From Atherinomorus stipes (taxonomy: Eukaryota; Chordata; Actinopteri; Atheriniformes; Atherinidae): a stretch of DNA of 64,000 nucleotides. Shown here one piece after another: positions 1-11,200 of the stretch. Below the pieces are notes generated by a model that saw only the letters and a list, made by a program, of their open reading frames with translations, had not been told where the DNA came from and made no database searches. A program made the position numbers and the translations under genes. The first letter of the stretch is position 1, and every line of letters begins with the position of its first letter. The DNA is taken from NCBI GenBank assembly GCA_023101725.1, contig JALJCO010013439.1, positions 386,275 through 450,274 of the forward strand, written 5' to 3'.

Positions 1-2156
1 TCAATTTAGCTTCAATAGGCCAACTGTGAGGGGGGGTACATTTTTTTTATAACTCATCTGTTTAGATCATTTTTCATCTCAAAATTACACATAATTAGGG
101 GCATGTCCCTCTGATTGACAGGCGGCAGACCGGATGCTGGCCTGCCGGCCGATGGCTGCTTGCTGTCTTCTTGTTTGCTCTCGGGAAGGCCTCAGCCCGT
201 GGTAGAGTCGCACAACAGTGGTTTTCAGCCAGCTAACAGCAAGTCCAAGCATGCCTTATCTTTAGCCCGACAATGAGGGGCCAAATCTTTTTTTTAGTTC
301 CTGTTAGTTTAAAGTTAGCTCAGTTGGCATTTAGCCCAGAGATGGTGACAATGGGAACGCCCAACTGGCTTCACTTTTAGCTCTTCACAAACCAATAGAT
401 GACATATGAAGGCTCGTCCCTCTTTATTTATGGTATATGGTAGAAATGAAAAAAAGGCACATTGCACCGTCCCAAGCTGGATCTGTTGGTGGAAATGGGG
501 CTTTAAGAAACATAACGTAACTTTTAGACCTTAAAAATATGCATTTCTGACTCGTTTTGATGGCACACCAACTTTCATTATGCACATTTTCGAATCATCA
601 CTGCCCAGAGGCGTTCCGAGGCTCAGAAACTGCACTATGTGAGTTTTTTATCCAGGACAGGGCCGTGACGTTGTAGCTGACTATTGGCTGCGCACCGCGT
701 CACTTTCTAGCAAATGAACCAGATATGATCATACCGGGTGTTTTGAATGCGTATCATGTCAGATTCAGCAAAGAAATGCAAGGAAACATCTCCAGAGAAA
801 TAGAGGAAAAGAAAGAGAGGAAGGGACAGAACAAGAGTCAAGATAAGACTGCCTTTTACTGGCTGGAGTGAATCACAGTACAGGTGCGATGCAAGATGGA
901 TGCTAGTTTAGCTGTCGATAATGGGCGCGGCACTGAGAAAACTGCTAAAAGTTCCATTGTGGGCCTTTAAAGGTCAAGTGTAAGACTTTTGAACATATAA
1001 TGTTAAAAATGGGCATATAATGTATAATATATAATGACTATACCAAGCATAGTTGTGAACAGACAGTGGCTGTCAGTAGCCAAAATTCTTCTAGGCATAA
1101 AAATGTCTTCATCTGTGAGTGGATCTAGTTTCCTCAGGTGCAGAAATGACTGCACAACAGGTTACTACTTCAACATTGTGTATATGTGTACTATCTTCTT
1201 ATGGTCCTTTTATAGACGTTATTGATTCCAAACGATGCTCTAGCACCTTTTTGGTTTGTAACTCAACTTTTGTTGGAAAAATGTTATGATTCTGTACATT
1301 TTCACGCCTTTAATGCCGCTGTATAAATCTTATGTTTTATGACTATAACTTGTTCTTCTACGGATGAGATTTGTGTAAGCATGAAGGAAGTGGTATGAAG
1401 GACTGATGGCAAAGGGTTGGGGTCTAACAAGTTTTTACCTCTGCCCACTCCTTTTCGAATGTCTGTTTGATATTTTAATTTAGTTTTTTTCTGTTTCTTT
1501 TTTTCCCTCATACTATTCAAAACAAATTTAATTAATTCATTCAAAAATTAGTAAGTTGCACTGCAGAGAGAGGTGCACGCATGCTGCACAGTTCCATAGT
1601 TGCCATGAGTGACATTCCTTTGTATGTTATAAGGGAGTTTTTGCTGACGATAATTCCTCCAACAACCTTCAACATTGATGGAGAATTTCTCTCTCTTTTC
1701 TTTTTCAGATAGTATTATGTAGAGTTGGTTTTGGGGTTGCTTGGTGAAAAGATCATTCTGATTGGCTGTTTAGCATAGCAATGAGTGCACAAAATAAGAT
1801 GAAGATGTGCATTATTTATGGGAAAGTGTTCATCTGACCTCACACTACAGTATCTCCTGCTGATGAGAGAAAAGTTCATATTTCACATTTATGATTCATG
1901 CAAAGCTTTGAATCAGCTCTCGTCTGACTTTCTTTGACCAAAGGGATTATTCATTCAATATCCATTAGCTAATATTTATCCTCTAGATCCACATTCTACT
2001 GATTCATTAATTGCATCTAATGTCTTAATATACATACATTTTTCAGCTGCAGATAAATCATCTTCTGCATGACAATCATCTACTTTTGTCTGTGTTGGAA
2101 GTCATTTGATTTGGACTCAGAGTTTATCTACAGCCTCATGACGCTCGGGCACTTAC
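1..2156 (-). other. rarb intron 3 (partial), repeats only
   Basis: No hinge or ligand-binding exon was found on the minus strand. Positions about 95-440 are related, in inverted orientation, to about 33780-34140 (shared core around GCCCAACTGGCTTCAC), so this is a dispersed repeat. The rest is AT-rich with no recognised gene. Confidence 0.6.
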
Positions 2157-2298
2157 ACTCTTTGGACATCCCCACAGCGAAGCACCTCTGCAGGCGGCAG
2201 TACTGACAGCGGTTCCTGGTGATCTTGTTGATGATGCAGTTTCGGTCACGGTGGCAGGTGTACACCATGTTTTTCTGCACGCTGCGGCGGAAGAAGCC
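2157..2298 (-). CDS. rarb: rarb exon encoding second zinc finger
   Basis: 142 nt, starting at GGC (Gly113) after ctgcag and ending GAG T before gtaagt at 2156-2151. It codes [20 protein letters not shown], then C-x9-C-x2-C (finger 2) and [11 protein letters not shown]. Compared with the usual vertebrate RAR sequence as I remember it, there are several conservative changes (I to V, K to R twice, V to I) and one less conservative one (E to A in CFEVGMSKE). All zinc-binding Cys are present. The split Ser codon at the end predicts the usual SKES continuation in the next, off-window exon. Confidence 0.95.
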
Positions 2299-5200
2299 CT
2301 GCAGGAACACAGCGAAGAAGAAGATAAATGCTACGAGAATATGGAAGAAATACAGATTTATAAACATGTTAACACTGCAAATGTCTTACAAACTGTGATA
2401 AAAATCCATGTAAAGACTGAGGTATGTTGACAAATACACACATACTGTAATACATACTCCTGTCCTCGTAAGTGAATACATAAAAGCAATATTTATGATT
2501 TTAAAAAATGATGTAGTTACCTGTAATTCCATGGAAAAAATGCTAAAAACTGAGATGTAACTTTTACTGCTGTTAGTACTCATACAGTGAGAGATGAAAC
2601 AATTGATGTGTGTCTTTTAAATTGCTTATTTCGCAACAGTGACTCTTAGCTTAAAAATTGAGTCAAAGTTAAATGATAACTTTCTTTTTTTTCATCCTGG
2701 ACCTTTTTCGAGGAGTTTATAGATACATTTATTCACCTGTAAAATTTCTGTATCACTTTGACTCCTTTGGAAGATATTTTGTTGAGTCACCCTTTGGCGT
2801 ACATCCATATAACGGGAGAGACGTGGTAGCCTCTCTGTAAGGCATTATCTGCAGCAAAACGCCTTCACTTCACCAATACTTTAAGTAGAATGAACGAACT
2901 AGCAAGTGCTATTGTCTTGTGAGTTCAGAGTTACTGTAGCTCTCCATTAGTTATTGGGGGATTTCTCTTCACTACAGCCCACGTGCCCCCGGATGCATGC
3001 TGCTGCAGTACAGCTGAGAAAAGCAGCTCGCCACCTAGACACCAACAAACTTCAATCCATGAAACTCTGAACTCACAGGATAATAGTACTCGCTTGTTCG
3101 TTCATTCTACTTAAAGTATTGGTGAAATGAAGGAGTTTTGCTGCAGATAATGCTTTATAGAGAGGCTGCCCTGTCCCTCGCATTATATGGATGAACACAG
3201 GAAGGCGACTCAAGGAAATTTTACTGGTGGTAAATGCACATAAACTTCTAGAAATAAGGTCCAAGTTGGAAAAAAAGAAAGTTATCCTTTAAGCTGAGTG
3301 GTACTTTAAAAATGAGTATTTCCCTCTTCTAATCCCCTCCACCCTAAAACAGTCAGCAGTTTCCACTACATGAAAACAAATGGCACTTTTATTGTTGTCA
3401 GAGCAGTTTCCCGCTCTTTAATGTCCAAGCAAAGCCACTCAGTCAAATCTAACAGCAATGTTGCGGACATACAAATATTCTGTTGATGTCAGTCAGTGAA
3501 AACATTTCTTTCAATGGTTTTCAACTAACTTCAGGTCAAGTTCAAAACTGGAGAGATTGGCTCAGATCAGGGTGGAAGTCCAGTCCTGGAGAGCCACTAT
3601 GCTGCAACTTTAACAACTTCTCCACACCTGAATCAAATGAATGGCTCGTTACCAGGCTTCTGCAGAGCTGAATGATTCAGGTAATTCAGGTGTGTTGGGC
3701 CTCATTTACACTGTCAGTTAAGTGTGACCCAATGGGCTCTATGCACGACTCCACTACTTCCTGAACATAAAGTGGCTCCGTTGTTTCCTGTCTCTCATTA
3801 TTGGACAAACTGATTAATCCAGGTGTGCCTGACCTCAGTAACTGGCAAAACATAACTGGATTAATCAGTTTGACCAGTAATGAAAGACAGTAAACAACGG
3901 AGCTAAATACCTTAAGTTCAGGAAGTAATTGAGCTGTGCATACAGCCCATTCCGATTTTTTGCTCTTATGTGACTCAGATCTGCTTTTTGACAATAGGTA
4001 CGTTTACATGGAGACTTTTTTCCCTTTCGGTACAAAATCATTCTGATTGAGGATTTTAGGGCAGCTGTTTACAATGGAACTAACACACTCTGATCTGGTG
4101 TGTACATGTGCAAACATTTATTCAGAATAATCCTGTCTGACATGCGCAGAATGATGTAAATGACATTATTTATTAAAAACGGAGGTCTACAAACAGCTGA
4201 TCGTCAGTCGTTGTGGTTTCTGCAGGACTTCAATCAAGCAGCAGCTGATACTCATGCGCTCCTACTGGAAACAACCAAGAGGAAAAGCTGTAGAGACAGA
4301 GTTTGAGTTAAAGGAAACGCAAAACTACAGTATACATACACTTTATGTATATCTGCCACCTTTAAGCTATATACATAAAGTGTTTGCATAGTTTTGCATT
4401 TTATTTATTCAATCCAATTTCACTTTATGTAATATATTTACTCAACACAATAAAAGACATTTGGCTGAATGCAGATGTTTAAATAAAAGGTATGTGATAA
4501 TGTTGGATGGAAAATTTGTAATTATGTAATGTGATGTATGTGTGTGATGTAATTAAATTACATACTCACCTTTTTGGTTTGATTATTTTTTTGAGTGATA
4601 ACAGAATTTTTACAAAATAAACTGCCTTTCAGGTTGTTTATCATGATGAGACTCGAGTTCTCTGAGTAGCATTTAATCACGACACAACTTGTGATGTACA
4701 ATATTATTGGCACGATATCAGTATCAGCCGATATTGGCTTTAAAACTGAATATGGATTTCGATCCAATATCGGCCAATATCTTTTAAAATTTCATTTGTT
4801 TAACTGATGAGGACAGAGCTCATAAAAAACAAAGAAAAATACACCAGTTTTAACTACAATGCAAGTTTTCATCTTTTGTCCCAGCTAGATCTTAAAAGGC
4901 TCCCTGAAATGAGGAAATACACAAATATCAAATTGTAAATAAAACAGTTCTCAATATACACTCACGGCCACTTTATCAGGTACACCTTGCTAGTACCGAG
5001 TTGGACCCCTTTTGCCTTCAGAACTGCCTTAATCCTTCGTGGCATAGATTCAACAAGGTACGGGAAACATTCCTCAGAGATTTTGCTCCATATTGACATG
5101 ACAGCATCACACAGTTGCTGCAGATTTCTCGGCTGCACGTCCATGATGAGAACCTCCCGTTCCACAACATCCCAAAGCTGCTCTATTGGATTGAGAACTG

Positions 5201-8200
5201 GTGACTGTGGAGGCCATTTGAGTACAATGAACTCATTGTCATGTTCAAAAAACCAGTCTGAGATGATTCCTGCTTTATGACATAGCGTGATCTTATCCTG
5301 CTGGAAGCAGCATCAGAGGATGCTACACTGTGGTCATAAAGGGATGGACATGGTCAGCAACAATACTCAGGTAGGCTGTGGTGGTTAAACCGCCACGTTG
5401 GTACTAAGGGGCAGAGGTGGGAATTGTCAACAAGTCTTTTCCATGTCATGTATTTGTTCTGCCCAGCCACTGAACCAGGTGAGTCCAATTAGCACAATGA
5501 ATTAAATTAGGCTGTTTGGACTCACCTGGTTCAGTGGCTGGAGAACAAAGTACATGCCACGGAAAAAGAACTTGTTGACTCCACAATTCCCATCTCTGCT
5601 AAGGGGCCCCTAGTGTGCCTAGAAAATCTCTCCCACACCATTACACCACCACCACCAACCTGAACTGTTGATAATAGGCAGGATGGATCCATGCCTTCAT
5701 GTTGCTGACATCAAATTCTGAGCCTAGCATCCAAATTTTATAGCAGAAATGGAGACTTATCAGACAAGGCAACATTTCTCCATCTTCTATTGTCCAATGT
5801 TGGTGAGTCTGTGTGAATTGTAGCCTCAGTTTCATGTTCGTAATTGACAGGAGTGGCATCTGGTGTGGTGTTCTGCTGCTGTAGCCCATCTGCTTCCAGG
5901 TTGGATGTGTTGTGCATTCAGAGATGCTCTTCTGCATACTTCGGTTGTAACAAGTGGTTATTTGAATTACTGTTGCCTTTTTATCAGCTGGAACCAGTCT
6001 GGCCATTCTCGTCTGACCTCTGGCATCAACAAGGCATTTGTGCCCACAGAACCGCTGCTCACTGGATATTTTTCTCTTTTTCAGACCGTTCTCTGTAAAC
6101 TCTTAGAGATGGTTGTGGTGAAAATCCCAGCAGATCAGCAGTTTCTGAAATACTCAGACCAGCCCGTCTGGCAGCAACAACCATGCCACGTTCAAAGTCA
6201 CTTACATCACCTTTCTTCCCCATTCTGATGCTGGTTTGAACTGCAGCAGATCGTCTTGACCATGTCTACATGCCTAAATGCATTGAGTTGCTGCCATGTG
6301 ATTGGCTGATTAGAAATTTGCATTAAAGAGCAGTTGGACAGGTGTACCTAATAAAGTGACCGGTGTGTTGTAATCAAGCCATATAACAGCCGCTGTTTGG
6401 TGGCGAATCTGTGGAATGCTGTTTTTAAAAAAAAATATATTTATTTATTTTTTCAATCAGTGGATCATGGGAATAACATCCGGCCGTACCCACCATGCAA
6501 CATTATGACGTCTCCAGCAACTACTGGATCTGCAGCAGATCCAGCAGAAGTATTTTTCTAATTTTGCACGAAGAATCAATATTACATCACTTTCAGCTTT
6601 AATATCGGTATCGGCCATGAGAAGCAGAAAATTATCGGTTATCGGTATCGCTCGAACTATTTCTTACCCTGCATCACAAGACACAACACAGCACTATAAA
6701 TTGTTAAATGGACATTGTGTAACAGTTGTATATCGCAAGCAACTCGCTCGTACTTTTCATGCTGCGTTCACATGAAACTGGGCAGACGGACAACAGCCGC
6801 TGCATGTAAAGGCATAAACAAGCCTCTATGTGAAGACGTGGTCTGTCAGTGACAGCGACTTCAGTCCACATCTGATTTGTTGTCATGGCGATGTTGTATT
6901 GTTTTCCCTGACCCATGTTTTACCGTCTTTCTCTCGGCTTCTGTGATTAAAACTACATCTGGTTTGTTACTGGCGACCGTCTGCCCAACTGCACGTGACG
7001 CGGCATCAAGTCTGGTTCCTCCCATGCACGTGCGCAGCAGTGCTGGTTCCTCCTCACTGCACGTGAACGAGCATCAATGTACGCTGGTTCCTCCTCACTG
7101 CACGTGAACGCAGCATCAATGTAACGCTGGTTCCTCCTCACTGCACCGCGGTGACTTTTCAAAAGCATTAACTCGAACTGAGCTCAAAACTCCGGTGTCT
7201 CCGGCGAGTTTCTGTGGTTTCCTGCTGTCACGCTTCTACTGAACGTAAAAACACGGCGACACGACATGGTAGCCACCACCGAACTGACCCGTTCGATGTA
7301 TATATGACCGATACAAACGGCAAATTCAGAGCTTAGAGGAGCACTTCAGTTTGTTGATGGGAGTGATTATTGATTAATAAAAAAACACTTTTCAAACCAA
7401 ATAATCAGTTTTTGTGAATAGATAACAGGAGAACTTACACAATATCCCTTTAAATGTTTTAAATATGGTCATATTTACTCAGTTGGTTGAGTTTTTTATG
7501 AGCTTTAAAGCAAATCTCAATCCTCTACAGCATTTTCAAAGCTTCTCACACTCAACACATAGCTATTGGTTACAGAAAGTATCTGTCTAACGCTCTACAT
7601 CCTAACAGAGGCTGCACTGTGAAGCCGGATTTGACATGTTACCTTGCAGCCTTCGCAGGCGCTGACTCCATAGTGGTAGCCTGAAGACTTGTCTTGACAC
7701 ACAAAGCAGGGCTTGTAAGTACGCGGAGGTGGAGGTGGGGAGGGGGGGCTGGTGAACAGGTCATCCGAGCTGGAACTGGAGTTGGAGCTCTGGCTTTCCA
7801 CAGCTGCAACACACAACATGGCACCACACAGCAATGATAAACAAGGAGAAAGACCATGTCGAGTTTTGATTCATTCGGAAGGATGTCTGTCTGAGAACGT
7901 GATTAAATCACTACGCTTGTCAGTCTGTCTGGAATAATGCTGCATTCAATGACATTTAGGATTTCTGATGTCCTACAAAGAAAAAAATCACAAGTATTCA
8001 AATCCCGAAGCAGCAGCCTGTGAAGTCAAGACCAAATATTCAAAATTTGTAGCAAATCAACAAAAGAAATGTGAGGAAAGTTATTTTTTCCTCCATTTGT
8101 TCAAATAAGCAGAGCTTTGTGATTCATTTGCACCATAAGTGAAGTAGAATAGTTGGAACAATTATTCTAAAATTTGCTGGTCTCAGATTCTAAAATGAAG

Positions 8201-11200
8201 CTTATCAGTTTTGATCAGAAAAATCTGATTTCTCTGATTCTGTGTCTTTTCTTCTCTGCTATATTCAGAGTATTCCTTTAGATCTATTTTCTTTATCATT
8301 TCCACTTTTCTTTATTGTCCAAATAATCCTAATTCTAATTTTTCATGCCACTTCTCTCATTTAACAATCTTTTGCCTTCATTCCTCTGAGTTAGTCTGCT
8401 GTCCTTGATTTTCAAAGCCAAAATAAAACCAGTTTACTGATTTCAATAATGTCTTTAACAACAATGTGTTAAACAATTTTCTCAAAACATGTTTAAAGAT
8501 ATTGAATTGTTGACCTGTTTTTCATTGATTTTCTGCTCTGGATTTTCAGGGTGGGTCTGAAATCAGAGCTTTGTGATAGTAGATGTGGAAAACAAAAGCT
8601 GCCCCTGAACTTAACACCTTAAAGTTATGAATAAGCCTCCTTCTATAGCCTCCGGGGAGCTAATATGCGATGTAGCTGTGTACCCATGTAGTTTGCCAAC
8701 TACTGTGCCTTCAAAGTGGTTCATCTTCCCTTTATGCCAGGGTTTGCAGCATTTCAGCAGTCAGCTTTTGCTGATGAGGAACATTAACGATGAAGAAAAG
8801 TAGGATTAATTCTGTGAATACTGATGAACTGCATCAATGCAGATGTTGCAGTTAAGTTTCAGGCACAGATAATCAAGTCTAAGCTCAGAGGACTGAAAAG
8901 TAAAGTCAACAGTTTCATTCAGCTGCTACAGGATGAACGGGCAGGTTAGGTGAGAAGGCTAAAGACCACAGATAAAAACGTCAGTCTGCAGATTTTGGAT
9001 GTTTCTTGCTGCAGCACACCTGAATCAAATTAATGGGTCAACATATCTGGTGACAAGCCATCAATTAGAATCAGGTGTCTTAAGTGGAGAAACATATAAA
9101 ATCTGCAGGACTGCGGCCCTCGAGGACCGGAGTAGTCCATCCCCGCTAAAATCCTCCAGAGACAACCAAAGTTTAGAGCCAACATATCATAATGATAATA
9201 TATAGGCTAGGGATGCACGATATAATCCCCCCCCCCCCCCCCCCCCCCTATCGGTGTCGGCCTATATCAGCCTTAAAACTTAGTATCGGACATCAGCCAC
9301 AACACTGATATTTAACCGATCAGGCAGCTGTTGGTAAAGTCTAAATATAAAAAAAACTTCTTCTTCTTCAAAAACTTTTTTTTTTTTTTACAAACTTTAA
9401 AACTTCTAAAGACAGTTTCTTATAGGATTGTAGGTGTGAACAGAGTTTATACATGGTCATTTGAGTGAATAAACAAATATCCCGTTTTGTTTTGTTTTGT
9501 TTTTTTTCTCAGTCAATCAATCAACCAAACAATTTTATTTATATAGCCCATTACAGTACACAAGGTTACCAAAGTTCTTTCCATAAAAACAACATCATAG
9601 AAGGAAAATAAGAAGAGCATCAGGGAGAAGAAAATCCAGGTGGTTCTAAGACAAAACGCACATGTTCTATTAGTTTTGTTTGAACAACTGTTATACATAA
9701 CACAAGTTGAGGTATTTTTCAAATTTTGCACAAGGAATGAATATTATTTATTTTTCAGTTTTAATATCGGTATCGATATCAACTGTCCTCATGTTTTCTG
9801 ATGTCTGAAACTGACGTCAGAACTCGGTGGTGAACTCTGAGCTCTCCACTGCTGTCTGGTGGATGTGTTGGCTAACAATCAAACCAAACGTAAGGGTGTG
9901 CACAGACAATTGCTCACAACAACACTAACAGAAAAAGAGACAATTACCCACATTACTAGCAGAAAGACACAAATGCTCACAAATTGTTAAACCAGATCTA
10001 TTTTTCAAAAAGATAAGAGAAAAAGAAATTTCGCCGGAAAAAAAAAGAGAAAAATATGGTCACTGTGGCCTAATAAATGTTTTAGTTTGGTTTTAATGCT
10101 TCTTCTGCACCCAACTGTAATGCTTATAATATTTAATCTACAGCACTTTGAATTATACGTGAAATGTGCTGTCCAAATAAACTGGCTTTGACTTACAACA
10201 AAATGGATACTATAGGTTTCACCACCTTATATTCAGATTTTTCTGTTGGGTTTGTCTTTTCTGTTGGAAAAGTCGAGGAGGTTCAGCTTTATTTGGCTGT
10301 GTTTTACAGTACTGTACCTCTCCAGAGCAGAAGACCCATTAAAACACTGGAACTCAAGAACAGTTTCTCCAATTATTCAAAAGCTTCCCAAGAAATATCT
10401 AGGCCTACATATTCCAGCTACTTCTGTGTCATGTGAAAGGCTATATGCCCATCTCCACTCCTTCCTGAACTTATGCTGTCTTCATGTGGTATCATATTAA
10501 TGGTAAATACCAAAGTCCAATGTCAAAATTGCACTTGAACGTCCACTCATTGTAATTTCCACTGGAAAGCTGGAAAATTTTTTATGATGCTCAAGTTGCC
10601 GAGATTAGGTGAATTTTGACTTTTTGGCGGAGAGCAACAAGAATATCCTGAATGTGATACATTACATTATGTTTAAAGTTTTCTGCTGCTGTTATTTGCT
10701 TAGTTTGTAGTCTGCATAACGGTGCGTACACACCAAACGTGATTAGGGCGTCAGGTTTACATGCAAAGTTAATGGCTGACGCACGTACGGGAGGCGTCGA
10801 AAACCCTGCGGCGCGTCTAGAAGCAGGTCGAGTTTTGGGGATTTTAAGCGTTCAACACGTGTTACGTGCGTCAAGGGTGGCAGACCAATCAGAGCGACTC
10901 AATGTCTTGACGCAGACACACATTTTATGACAGGATGGGAAACACCCAGAAGAACCAGGGGAATCTCCTCACTCTCTGAAGACAGAAGAGGATAAACTGT
11001 GATCTGCGTCAGGTCCCGGTTTCTGAACGGTGGTTTGATGACCTGCTGTGCCGATGGAATTTAATGTGCTTATAATGCTGCCCTGCATCGGGACAGCGGG
11101 ACGTTAAACTGCGTCGGATAAGAAAGCTGAAAGCGCCCCTCATCGGCACACAGCTCCTGGAGCATTGGCGGAGCGGGGGGGCGGCTTAGGGGGCTTAAGC

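Larger units (their letters stand above)
4690..6660. mobile_element. ATATCGG-type element interrupted by a Tc1 element
   Basis: Sequences rich in GATATCGG / CCGATATTGG occur at about 4700-4790 and again, inverted, at about 6590-6660. They bracket the complete Tc1-like element at 4959-6367. The two blocks look like the two ends of one older element of the family seen at 14031-14471, split by the later insertion. Confidence 0.5.
2299..7642 (-). other. rarb intron 2 between the zinc-finger exons
   Basis: 5,344 bp with canonical gt-ag ends. It holds a foldback element (2690-3290), a dispersed short repeat (3545-3680), a palindromic MITE (3740-3955) and a nested Tc1/hAT composite (about 4690-6660). 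From 6930 to 7150 there is a degenerate local repeat built on the phrases GGTTCCTCCTCACTGCACG and ACGTGAACG in about four copies. No other gene was recognised. Confidence 0.7.

Noticed and set aside
5641..6228. ORFs of 121 codons on both strands near 5.6-6.2 kb
   Set aside because: They lie in the decayed body of the Tc1-like element and do not show the catalytic motif in a continuous frame.
2157..7803. Assigning the receptor as RAR alpha from the zinc fingers
   Set aside because: The finger residues fit alpha about as well as beta, but the spliced upstream exon has a beta2-type A domain and the promoter matches the beta2 promoter.
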